A DNA stretch of 64,000 nucleotides from Chondrosia reniformis. Taxonomy: Eukaryota > Porifera > Demospongiae > Chondrillida > Chondrillidae. The translations under genes and the position numbers were made by a program. Shown piece by piece: positions 54,781-64,000 of the stretch. The notes below the pieces were generated by a model. It was not told where the DNA came from, made no database searches, and worked only from the letters and a program-made list of their open reading frames with translations. How positions within the stretch are numbered: the stretch's first letter is position 1; every line of letters starts with the position of its first letter. The stretch is from positions 6,262,001 to 6,326,000 of the forward strand of contig OX359190.1 in assembly GCA_947172415.1 (NCBI GenBank), in the 5' to 3' direction.

Positions 54781-55796
54781 ATCATCCTAATACTGAGGGG
54801 CTCACATTGGCAACATTGGTAGAGGCTTTATTTGAGATGTGTTGTAGCTACCTAATTCCCAAAATTTGTTTAACTTGGGTGCTGTGAAATGAGTCCAAAC
54901 ATGCACTCTCAGTTTGTATTAAAGTCCTATGTTGTAAGTGAGTGCAGGTACTATGGAAAGCATTGTACAATCTGAGGTGCAGTGCTTTGCTGACTTGTTG
55001 CTGTCAAACCGCAGTGTCCACATCTGGCTGAATACCGCCAAACAAAGCCAGCTGCTTCCTGTGAGCCCCACCTTCTGCATCTCCCAGTAGGGATCCAAGT
55101 TTCTTTGTTGTTCTCCACACTCGGCCTTACTTTCAGTGACAACTAGGAACGAGTGTCTCAGGCATGTTGGTATTGCCCCTCCATCTGATCAAGGAAGGTA
55201 TGACTGTGGCTCACGAAGTCCACTTCATTTGCATAGGCATCTAGGCCATATTTATTAAAATAATTCACAAATGATGCCCCAGTGCTGGCAGGGTAAGTAT
55301 ACATAGACGTTCAATTACGTTTACAGATGTCACATCCTAACCAGGCGGGGTTGCAAGTTGCAGAGAGGACATCCAATGATTACCATGTCATCTAATATCA
55401 GCTAATTAATTCTATTGCTTTCAATAGCTTGAAATTCTTTAGTCTTCCAATTAGCATATTCTACCCTAATACTTGCACTGGAAATTAGCCTTGTGCTCAC
55501 TGCTTCCTTATCAAAAAATCGACTGCCCATAAGGAATGAAGGAAGTTTGAGGAAGGCTCTTTTCCTTGCAAAAAGATCTCTACATGTGAATTCCCTATCA
55601 GCTAAAATTCTCCGTCCTGGCTTAAGACCATCTAGGAGTACAGAATGTTCTATAACAAAACAATCACTAGAATTTCCATAATTTCACTGCTAAATAAGAC
55701 CAAGGATTTCTCACCCTGTACATTTAAAATTTTGTTTTGTTATTAGAGTTACATTTATATTTTATATATTGCTCTTTAAGTAACTTTTCTATTCAG
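54781..55796. other. C2CD5 intron 6, no exon recognised
   Basis: Possible LINE-derived remnants on the minus strand around 55000-55250 but no motif strong enough to name. The plus frame 55493-55681 has no family resemblance. Confidence 0.35.
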
Positions 55797-55995
55797 GCCT
55801 TCTTCTCATGATGATACTGAAAAATCTGAAAGCTCAATACAGCCATTCATGCCATTATCTAGATTCAGTCCTAACATGGACACTTCTGGAACTGAAGTAA
55901 AAATGTTGCAGTCTAGACCATTGAGTGGGGATAATCATGCTAGTAGTAGTAGAAAGGATGAAAAATTGAAGACTTTCAGTAACTTAAGAATTAAG
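55797..55995 (+). CDS. C2CD5: C2CD5-like gene, exon 7 (Ser-rich linker)
   Basis: After CTATTCAG, one G completes the Met codon from exon 6: MPSSHDDTEKSESSIQPFMP, then LSRFSPNMDTSGTEVKMLQS and DNHASSSRKDEKLKTF, ending AAG|GTACGT in phase 0. The family has a Ser/Pro-rich, phosphorylatable linker at this place, which in mammals carries the Akt site. Sequence identity is low as expected, so the call rests on position and phase. Confidence 0.75.
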
Positions 55996-56989
55996 GTACG
56001 TATTTTTACTAATGAGGTTTTTTACGTAACCGAATTACACATTCAGCATCTGTAACCTGTTTCTAAGTGTAACGTTCTGACTACAAGTGGTAATTCAAGG
56101 GTATTTACAGTAGTTTCCACTGCTTAGCTTTATCTTGCCAATTTTGACAATTTTAGACTTGTGTAAGTATGTTGCCAAGCAGAGTTTTGGGAGGGGGCTT
56201 TTGCAAATCATTGAATATTCAAGCATGTTATTGTATATAATGACTAATAATAATTAAGCACAATAGAGTGAGTTGTTGAAGCACTAACACTGTACCTTTA
56301 TGCTACTGTATTAATGGTATACATCTTACTGCTTTAACATTCATACATGCTATGCTGTTGATTGACTTCAAATTAAATGGTATGCATGTATACACATACT
56401 TTGCACTGATACAATAAATACAATAATAACGAAAACCCAAGGGTTACATGCCAATCACTAGGCCCTAAGAGAATTGGCCACCCTGACTCAGACAAACGGG
56501 TACGGGGGAATACAAATGTAGTCATGGGAAGCTCACAAGTCAGAATGCCATAGATTTCTTCTCTGCTTAGGTTGTTCAATTTTACATTGGAATTGATGAG
56601 TTTACCAATGTCCCAATCGTGTATAAGCACATCAACACTACTGCTGTTCATTTATTCTTTGGATTCTCCCAGTAGTTCTGTGCACTGCTGTTCACCTTGT
56701 GATTGTGTAATTTCTGGTTCAGGTTCCTGCTCTAATAGTTGTTCTGTCCTGCTTTGCTGGCAGACATTGCAAGGATCATCTGGGATAAGACATTGTCAAT
56801 CGTCTACAAATTCAAATGATGACAGTTGTCTCAATATCTAGTCCATGGGGATTGGAGTTGGGGACAAGATGCCTATTTTGATGTAATGGTTGTAAACCCT
56901 CTCACATCAAGTAACCGACACTGCTCCCTGGGATATATACATAAAATAACACAATTACTCAATAATCAATCAATTCAGTGTCAAATTAT
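55996..56989. other. C2CD5 intron 7, no gene recognised
   Basis: No supported exon. Plus frame 56572-56841 and minus frame 56651-56373 overlap and neither has a domain. Confidence 0.35.
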
Positions 56990-58551
56990 TAAAATGAAAT
57001 AGTCAATCCGTATAGTAGTCTTTGATTCTTGATTTAATACTCTGATTGTCCACTTCTCCAATGTGCAATGGCAAAATGTTTCAATCATGACCTGCTCTAT
57101 AAACAAATGAATGAGCCATCCAGTTGCTCCTAGGTGTAGTCAAATAGAAATCACATATCCTCTAGTTCTTGTAAGTCCAAGATCTTCATATGTACTAAAG
57201 AATCTTTCACTGTATCCAGGACACGCACTTCTTAAACATATTTCCTGGTACACTTTGCTCTCTACATCCTCCTTTTGCTTTGAAGTGTCATCCATCCTAG
57301 TCTTGTCCTCATGGCTGCAGAGGAGTTATCCTAACTTTTATTAGTATCAATCTCATCCCTTTCTTCTGTATTCTCTCCAATTTAATAGCATCTCACTTCA
57401 AACACTCACTCCATGCTACAGAACAGTAGTCCAGAATGGCCAAAGCAGAAGGAGTTCTTCCTGACCTTCTCCATGTGACTCTTCCTGTTTAGTTGTTTAT
57501 CCACAATCACAACTAGAAATTTGGCTTCATCACATTTCTTCAGTACCTCATCATTCACAAATACCTTTATATCGTCAGCCTCCATCTCTCTACACCTTCT
57601 GGATAGACTCATAAATTGGGTCTTCCTCACATTCATTCTCAGTCCATTTTGGGTTATCCATGACGACAGTTGACCAAGATCTTCTCTCAGTACCTGCTGC
57701 ACTCTCTCAGCATTGAAGCTAGAGTAGTATACAGTGGTATCATCAGAATACATCATGACCTTACTTTTGGACAATGCTGTGGGAATGTCATTTACGAAGA
57801 TGCTGAACAACAGAGGTCCTAGTATTGATCCCTTGTGAACATTCTGGTTCACATCAACCCATTCAAAGAACTCCTCATTATTGTCACCCTCTGCCTTCTC
57901 CCACCCACTTTAGTGAATTCTCTCTAAAACCATACCTTAACAGTTTCTCCAATGGTAAAGAGTGGCCAATTGAGTTGAATGCTTTGCTATGGTCTACAAA
58001 CACAGATCCAACAATCTCAATTTCTCCAAACTAATCCTCCAGTCATCAATGGTCTTTAGCAGAACATCCTGTTTACTGTAATTACGTCTAAAGCCAGACT
58101 GGGCTTCATTAAGATTATTATGTCTGTTAAGATACCTGTAAACTTGTGGATAAACCAGAGATTCAAACAACCTTGTGATAGTTGAAACTGGACAGTACTC
58201 ATCCATACTTTTAACCTGCTTGATCTTTGGTATGGTAATAATCTTTGCAGCCTTCCATTCAGTCGGAATCTGTGCCATTGAAAAGCTAGCATTAAAAAGA
58301 TCACACAAACTGCTATTTATACCCGGAGCAGCCATCTTGAGCATCCTGGCACTGATGTTATCAACACCAGCGGTCTTGTTTGTATACAATTTGGCTCTAG
58401 CTTCTTGAACATCCTCCTCTGTAATCGATTCAAATAGGAAAGAGCTGGTGTGATCCTGAATGGCTAAAGATTGCACTTTGAACTCTGGAGTCCTACCAAT
58501 GTTTACTGAACTTGGTAGCTGTATCACAACCAATGTCAACTTTCGGTACAT
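56990..58551 (-). mobile_element. Fourth LINE type (CR1/jockey-like), RT, decayed
   Basis: The minus strand reads TNKTAGVDNISARMLKMAAP, FNASFSMAQIPTEWKAAKII, TIPKIK, QSGFRRNYSKQDVLLKTIDD, then after a shift VDHSKAFN, KGSILGPLLFSIFVNDIPTA, catalytic MYSDDTTVYYSS, GLRMNVRKTQFMSLSRRC and LERIQKKGMRLI-like codons. The palm A block and the region before KGSILG are frame-shifted. Located in C2CD5 intron 7, antisense to the gene. Confidence 0.8.
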
Positions 58552-59051
58552 GTCACAAGAAACTTTACAAAATCCGACGAATTCTGTGGAAATTCTGTGC
58601 AGCTACCTTGGTACTATTTCCACACAAAGTCTCTTGCCTTTCCGCAGAACGTCTTCCCTGTCCGCAGATCGTCTTTGTTCTTATCCGCGTAACGTTAACG
58701 TCTCTGCCATAATCGTACCTTTTTGGCTATATTAAATAAACATTGGTTGACCACAACTATGCCGTATGTGACACTTGACCTTTTACGCTGTTAAAGAAAT
58801 ATTGCGCACTAAATAACTATCGATTGACTATTCTACAGCTACCCTTCGACGATTCCACAACTACGCTAGCCCTGTCACAATTCTGCGGATGCCTTTTGAC
58901 GATTCCGTGGATGCCTTTTGACAATTCCGCAGATGCTCTTCGATGATTCTGCGGAACCCTTTGAGGAATCTGCTTATATTCTGTGATGATTCCGCGGATT
59001 ACCTATGTGGCAGATCTGCGGAATTTGTAAAGTTACTTGTGACATGTACCG
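58544..59051. mobile_element. TIR element with internal minisatellite
   Basis: The ends CGGTACATGTCACAAG and CTTGTGACATGTACCG are inverted and stay alike for ~45 nt (through ACTTTACAAA). The interior right half (58835-58990) is built of ~22-30-nt units around GATTCCGCGGATGCCTTTTGAC, about seven diverged copies. No transposase frame. Confidence 0.8.
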
Positions 59052-59164
59052 TATGCCGTTTTCAATTGTTTTGCCATGTAATAGGCCAAATTGTCAACAT
59101 GTACAATTTCTTGTGCACTTGGCCCTGCACATCGTCCTCCAGCAGCTCAGCCAAGCTTACACCT

Positions 59165-59310
59165 TGTAACTACTGACAGAAAGTCCCTCTGATGGATGTT
59201 TAAAAATCATCCTTATTCCTGCTTTCTGAATTCTTTCTAACTTGGTGGTGCTCTCTATGGAAGACTGGCGATACAACAACACAGTAGTCCAAATGGGGTG
59301 GGGGATGTAA
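59165..59310 (-). mobile_element. LINE RT C-terminal scrap
   Basis: The minus strand reads HPIWTTVLLYRQSSIESTTK then LERIQKAGIRMIFKHPSEGL, the connection motif (LERIQxxxIRxI) at the end of CR1/jockey-like RT. Probably the same LINE type as 56990-58551. Confidence 0.6.
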
Positions 59311-59704
59311 CTGTGTTGGTAGCCTCTATTGATGAAGATCCTTTTATTTGAAATCCAGACAGTATTTCAGACCTGCAGGATTGGCAAGTTCTTTATGTCC
59401 GGATCAAGTTATACTGAATGTGGCTTTGGTTGATCAAGCACAACATGTGAGGTAATATTATAGCAAAAGTGAAACAGTTCACAATTAGGAGCATTTCTAA
59501 TAGAATAGATCACTACGTGGTTATGTAATATTCTTAATCCAGGCTAGTACATGACAGCTTGCTGAACATGAATTGCTTTTTCAGGACTTGCTCAGGTTTA
59601 ACTTTTTCTTAGTTTGCTTATACCATATTTGACAAAATACAAACTCTTAATGGAATTTGTCTACTCCTCATTTGGGATATGTACTATATGTACAATCAAA
59701 TCAC

Positions 59705-60471
59705 ATATGTGGCAGTCGAGGTTAGAAACTCGACTTTATGTCAGGGGGTCGCATTTTAAGTTTTTTGCATTTTTGGAAAGAAGAACTATTGGACTATCTT
59801 CGCTGAAAGTTTCAAAGCAATGCCTTCATTTATGGCAGAGCTAGAGCCTCAGAAGTATCCGCGATTGGACTCCAGCCGTCTCCTTCCATATAATTTGCAT
59901 ATTAACAAGCTATAAAATGGCCGCCGCCACATTCACGGACTATCGGATTTCGTTCCAAAACAGCCCGATCCTGCATCGTAATTGGTAAGTTCCTTAGCAA
60001 TTTACACCACACAGTATGATAAGCAGCATTTTATTCTAGAGCAAAAGATTGACAAGTAGGAAAACAATAGCTATTATTGTTTTTAGTTAGCTAGCTAGCT
60101 AGCATTCACTAGCTACCTTATCCTTAAATAGTCTTACTGATGAACACAAAGCGACGTGTACCAAAATGCATGCAGAAAATCATACTCCACTAGGTAGCTA
60201 ATACAAGCAGCATAAACAACATGTAGCTACATCTGACAAACCATATAGCTAATGTCACATCTTTGAGCGTGCATATCGTGGTCCAGGAACGTGATATTGT
60301 CGTCGGTCAAAGACCAAAAGATAGCCCTTTGACTGGACAACACGCTGCAAGTAGTCAAACACGACTTCTGAGAACGCAAACAGTCGAATACTAACGAAAA
60401 CTTTGCACGCGCCGTTCTCAAAACTAGTATTGCGACATAACGTCGAGTTTCTAACCTCGACTGCCACATAT
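59705..60471. mobile_element. DNA element with ~30-bp TIRs; carries a possible gene start
   Basis: The ends ATATGTGGCAGTCGAGG and CCTCGACTGCCACATAT are inverted and continue through TTAGAAACTCGAC. Inside, 59917 begins ATGGCCGCCGCC after CTATAAA, reading MAAATFTDYRISFQNSPILH up to a TG|GTAAGT donor (59987). On the minus strand 60450-60255 reads FENGACKVFVSIRLFAFSEV and VVQSKGYLLVFDRRQYHV. Neither is recognised. A TAGC repeat lies at 60087-60106. Confidence 0.6.
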
Positions 60472-60568
60472 ATATACCCCTTCAACATTATGCAACATCA
60501 TAAATAGCCCTGTTGTGCCAGGGTGAGGTGGAGTGGGGCAATACATAGACAGGTGCATAAGTAGTGTA

Positions 60569-61086
60569 CAGTGCAGTCCACTTAATTCGAATCCGTTTTC
60601 GATAAAATTTTGCCTATTTCGAATAGAATTTCGGTTCCCTGTGTAGTCCCAGTACATCAATTTCGTTTGGAATTTTCGTTTATTTCGTAGAGAATACGGA
60701 AGTATGTTAACACAAATAAGCGAGCTCAAAGTTATTTAGGCGGCAATCGCACCTTTAACGGTTAAGAATTTTAGCTAAATCGTCATTAATCATTCTCAGT
60801 GCGGTGTTATTCTCTAGCTATTCAAAGTTCACGGTACTAATCACTTACCTCAAACGAAAACTAGAGATTATCGATCTCGTGGACAACGCTCCATCTGGAA
60901 AGAAGAAAAAGGACATTGCTACTGCTACTTGCTGCGTAATTTTCTCTTTCTCGCTATATTCCAATTGTATTTTTTGCTGTTTAAACATCACTTTGCTATT
61001 TTGTACATAATCCTGATAATTCAAAATTCCTGTTATTTCAAATTTTTCCTGATTCCCTGGAGATTCGAATTAAGTAGACTGCACTG
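60569..61086 (+). mobile_element. Tigger/pogo-like element, internally deleted
   Basis: The ends CAGTGCAGTCCACTTAATTC and GAATTAAGTAGACTGCACTG are inverted for 25 nt, typical of Tigger ends. Inside, 60850-60935 reads LKRKLEIIDLVDNAPSGKKK then KDIATAT, the psq-type helix-turn-helix at the N-terminus of Tigger transposase. The rest of the transposase is deleted. In C2CD5 intron 7. Confidence 0.8.
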
Positions 61087-61164
61087 GTATATGTCACAAG
61101 CAAACACTCTAGGCTCTCCACAAATGATTGGTCTAGGTAAACAGTGTTTAGTCTGTTCTGTATA

Positions 61165-61335
61165 CAGAGTAAGAGGATTGAGGGTTTCTCTGTAGTTGTG
61201 GGAATGATGACGCATGAAGAAAATATCTGCTCACCGGAACTATGCAGTGAAGAGTACTCCAACGATAAAAACTTTAATAACATAAGAGATACCAAATTAC
61301 AATTTCTAAAAGATGAAACTGCTATGCTATGCTAA
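61165..61335 (+). CDS. Candidate extra linker exon of the C2CD5-like gene
   Basis: After CTGTATACAG a phase-0 frame reads SKRIEGFSVVVGMMTHEENI, CSPELCSEEYSNDKNFNN and TKLQFLKDETAMLC. Position between exons 7 and 8 and phase fit the longer linker known in mammalian C2CD5, and the sequence is acidic and Ser-rich. No GT donor in phase 0 exists before the TAA at 61333; a GC donor would be needed. Treated as unproven. Confidence 0.25.
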   Translation, partial: QSKRIEGFSVVVGMMTHEENICSPELCSEEYSNDKNFNNIRDTKLQFLKDETAMLC

Positions 61336-61398
61336 TTCTTTTATGTATACTTCCCTCTAAGTCTGTAAGACATATATAATATCCTGTGATTCATTTAG

Positions 61399-61819
61399 GA
61401 ATTTCCTTTTGTAACAATGACGTGCTTTCCAGTCAGCATCAATGTTGAAGTAGGTGGAATTGTCACAGCACGATCTGTTGTTTTACTGGACAAAGTCACT
61501 AATCCAGGTATGTATACATGTATTTGGTTATATGGCTGCGTACAACTATAAATTGAATACAAAGGAAGGTGAATCTAGTTGGAAGCATCATATAACAGCC
61601 AATTAACATCCTTGTGGTTGTGTATAGCTTTACAGAGGTTGCTTCTGTTTTCTTTTTAGCTCTGTTTTTAGTCCCAATGTATGATGTTATCCCACATTCC
61701 ATAGATGCACCAATGGCTCGAGATAAATGGTGGCGTAATTTAAGATCTGAAATAAGGTTGCAGATGAAAGCATTGAATAGTACAGCAGTATATGGATATA
61801 CAGAAACCTCTACCATAAG
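61399..61819 (+). CDS. C2CD5: C2CD5-like gene, exons 8-9
   Basis: Exon 8 (61399-61507) reads EFPFVTMTCFPVSINVEVGG, IVTARSVVLLDKVTNP, ending G|GTATGT in phase 1. Exon 9 (61705-61819) after CATTCCATAG reads DAPMARDKWWRNLRSEIRLQ, MKALNSTAVYGYTETSTI, ending AG|GTGGGA in phase 2. EFPFFTALTFPPGFLVHVGG and LLDRIHNPDEPETRDAWWAE are the mammalian counterparts, so N-P-D across the junction is preserved. An upstream acceptor at 61659 would add 15 codons in frame. Later exons were not found before the window ends. Confidence 0.9.
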
Positions 61820-62559
61820 GTGGGAATATTGATGGTTGTATGGCAACATAGTGTTTTTTAGCTTCACAAATGTTACTTCACAATTTGATATCAGTTTCAT
61901 TCCACACTGGTGTTACTAAAGACAGTCTATTGCTTGCTTAATGTTTTTAAAGGCTACTTTGTCAGTGTAATAATTATATGCAATTCCTTTTTAATAAACT
62001 GAAGTTATACCTTGGGAATATTACAACCGATATTTCAGTTAGCAATGCAGCTATGTATATAGTAATGATTAAGAAGATTCCTTAAGCTTCAACAAAACTT
62101 ATTAAAACAGGATATTTTGACCTTTAAGCCGCTCTCAGCTCTAATGAAATGAGCTACTCACCAGGCCAGTGCGTTAGGTGCTTTTGCACCCCCCTTACGT
62201 TTTCAAAATTATAGTCCAAGCAGGTCAAAAGTAGTGCAGTGGCAAACACACAATTGCTATTATTATTTACTCCATCCAAGTTAGCAGTAGATATTATTCA
62301 TAGTCTGACTACATGTGTATTTGTTTATCGTAAGATCGAGTGTGTCCCGGCTTAGCATTCCGAGCCGAAGCAGCTCACTGTTATGAAACGCATCCCCCTA
62401 TTGGGCACCAGGCTATGGCAATGCTCACTGAAAGCATACAATTAGCTACCTATCTGCTATCCAGTTATTAGAATTCAGACCTGAAGTACGGAGAATATTA
62501 CTGAAGTATTGGACCAACAAGGTACAGTCCAAACATCACTAGATTGCAACACCAAGCAA
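61820..62559. other. No gene recognised
   Basis: Presumably the next C2CD5 intron. No exon or repeat end could be supported. Confidence 0.4.
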
Positions 62560-62850
62560 TCAGCAGGCTGAAGAAGCATTTATCAAGATACTTCCAGCTG
62601 ATAAATGTAGAACAATATTAATCCTTGACACTTGAATATAACATAAGGATGAAAGAGTTAGAGATAAGGTAAAAGAGGATAAAGACATGAAGTGCTGGTT
62701 GGATCTATCCTAACCACCATGAATTTATGACTGTCCTAAAAATCACAAGAGAGCAGACCTATTTCGTCCATTGTAGCAACTCATCAATTTGCAATCTGTC
62801 TAAAGAGCTAGCCAGAATCCTGACACCCTTCCTTGTCAAGACCTACTGTA
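62560..62850 (+). mobile_element. Penelope-like element, heavily decayed N-terminal region
   Basis: EAFIKILPADKCRTILILDT then scattered matches to KELARILT-like residues follow the same order as the element at 32510-32880 (ETIKILPADKGRTTVILDS ... LAKELTQILSPL). Stops throughout. Confidence 0.6.
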
Positions 62851-62861
62851 TGTAACTCTTC

Positions 62862-63450
62862 TCATTTTTCTGACTTTTGGCAGGGGGTCCTCCAAGTTGG
62901 GGTCAGGTCACACCTATGCCCCTCATTTTGCTCTGGTTTGACCTTGACTCTCAGTAGAGCCAGCCCTGCAGTCCCGTGCCATATAGCCAGGATTTCAGCA
63001 TGTATAACACTTCCTATCAAGGTAACGGGTCTGGGGCCCGGACCTGGTTGACTACTGCTCACTTGGCTTCTTTGAGTGTTCTGGTTTACTAGTTGAAGAA
63101 TGTTCCGCGCCCTTGCCCTGGGCTGGCAACTGGTATTTAGTCTTCTTGCTAGCTCTTCCTGCCCCTTTTCCTCATTTTTGGCTGCAATGCAGAGTCCTGA
63201 GTAACCTCCTGCACCCGACACTGTTGGGCTTCTCATAAGGCTGTCCCTCAATCCTTGCAGCTGTCCATATAAGAGCGTTTGTCAGGTTTCTGCAGTCATC
63301 TTGTCTTTCCCATAAACCATTTGAAAGGCTTTCTCAAGACGCCGCATAAAATTTGCAACACCCTCTGCTTCCCTCTGCCTAGTGTGGCAACAATCTTGGG
63401 CTGCCAATGTTTGATTTCCTGTGTCTAATCTCTCCTGCAGTACTTTTATG
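62862..63450 (-). mobile_element. Ty3/Gypsy-type gag fragment
   Basis: The minus strand reads KVLQERLDTGNQTLAAQDCC, EGVANFMRRLEKAFQMVYG, KDKMTAET, then TGA, then LLYGQLQGLRDSLMRSPTVS and YSGLCIAAKNEEKGQEELAR. VANFMRRLExAFxxxYG ... LLYGQLQ ... LMRxPxVSGAxxYxxLC is a gag (capsid) pattern of Ty3/Gypsy-like LTR retrotransposons in marine invertebrates. No zinc knuckle or pol adjoins. Confidence 0.65.
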
Positions 63451-63635
63451 GCTCCTGAGTAGCGGTCACCTGAATAAAACGGTCGCCTCCGAATTACGGC
63501 CAGTTCCTAAAATCCTGGCAAAAGTCATTTAGTGGGCCGTATGTAATTACGGCTTTCTATAAAGCGGTCACCACTCTAATAAGGCCAAGTTCAGTTGCCC
63601 TCAAGCTGATCCCAATAGACAGGTTTCACTGTACA
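63440..63635 (-). repeat. Tigger-like MITE end
   Basis: CAGTGAAACCTGTCTATTGG (minus strand, from 63632) followed by GCGGTCACC and CGGTCACCTGAATAA-type strings resembles short Tigger-derived repeats. The other end is not fixed. Confidence 0.4.
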
Positions 63636-63639
63636 CACC

Positions 63640-64000
63640 TGGTACTCAATTCCACAATTGACAACAAGCTTCAGAAGGGGGTCTCCGTACACGAAATGGA
63701 CTTCTTGCTCAGATACCACGGAGTGGCCCAGTGAACGATAGGAGCACCCAACGTCTGCTTCAAACTGGGCTAACTTTCCTGAAGAGATACAGTCGTGAAA
63801 AGGGAATCCGCTTCCAGAACCAGCTATGTTGCATTAGTCTCCACCAGGCTAAGTCTAGTCTGGTATCCTAGTTCAGGCGGCGAATTTGTCCTGGTTGGAT
63901 AGAACCTGCCAAGGAGAAAAGATGATTGAGGAATGCCTTCCCCAGTGGCAGTACCTTGCAGGCATGGACCAGGTGGCCAACCAAAGATTGCAGCTGCCGT
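63640..64000 (-). mobile_element. DIRS-like retroelement fragment (RNase H region)
   Basis: From the right edge the minus strand reads QLQSLVGHLVHACKVLPLGK, AFLNHLFSLAGS, then IRRLN and DLAWWRLMQHSWFW. LxGHLxHAxKVxxxGxxFL ... RADLAWW is the RT/RNase H connection of DIRS-type (tyrosine-recombinase) retroelements. A stop follows IRRLN. It continues beyond the window. Confidence 0.6.

Noticed and set aside
61659..61704. Upstream acceptors for C2CD5 exon 9 that add up to 15 codons
   Set aside because: The acceptor at 61704 restores N-P-D-x-P as in mammalian C2CD5; the longer forms insert unrelated residues, though alternative use cannot be excluded.
62341..62410. GC-richer stretch resembling a tRNA or structured RNA
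   Set aside because: No cloverleaf or A/B box could be drawn.

Overview
The window looks like genomic DNA of an invertebrate animal. The evidence is spliced genes with GT-AG introns, metazoan domain types (C2CD5-like C2 protein, FN3/Ig-like receptor exons, THAP zinc finger), a short interstitial TTAGGG-type telomeric tract, and a dense, old community of animal transposable elements. A sponge or another early-branching animal is my best guess, from the AT-rich base composition and the mix of KDZ, Penelope-like, integrase-core and Tigger elements. This is inference, not proof.

Host-like genes: (1) a C2CD5 (CDP138) orthologue on +, nine recognisable exons from 35824 to 61819, running off the right side; all exon phases match and the introns are packed with transposons. 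(2) An FN3/Ig-like receptor-type gene on +, 20508-24837, with serial phase-1 exons, at least one clearly damaged. (3) A small unidentified gene on -, 16728-17467, with a Pro/Gln-rich exon. (4) A signal-peptide-like first exon at 28939-28996. (5) A broken membrane-protein-like reading stretch at 9233-10461.

Mobile DNA, left to right: 5'-truncated CR1/L2-like LINE (908-2739) against a second non-LTR fragment; a broken DDE transposase-like sequence (3817-4926); a nested repeat cluster (5050-7060) holding a 0.8 kb foldback; a Penelope-like tail (7380-7790); Tigger (8730-9236); a TA-flanked MITE (10456-10964); Penelope-like and piggyBac fragments (12970-13860); a nearly intact Tc1-type transposase with one stop (26003-27010); an integrase-core fragment and a multi-exon KDZ-type transposase on - (29574-34704) with a Penelope-like element nested in one KDZ intron (32100-34124). 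Inside the C2CD5 introns lie a 1.07 kb foldback (36020-37091), an RTE-like LINE (38736-39962), a longer LINE with a 2A-like peptide (42900-46254), a THAP-domain fragment (47500-47966), an inverted pair of related LINEs around C2CD5 exons 4-6, further LINEs and several TIR elements. The right edge holds Penelope-like, Ty3/Gypsy gag and DIRS-like remnants.

The strongest points for a second look are the 2A-like motif in a LINE, hammerhead-ribozyme-like cores scattered in Penelope-like and foldback repeats, the intron-nested Penelope element, the inverted LINE pair flanking C2CD5 exons, and an in-frame 99-nt intron whose retention would add a hydrophobic segment to the FN3 protein. No CRISPR array, rRNA or tRNA gene was recognised.
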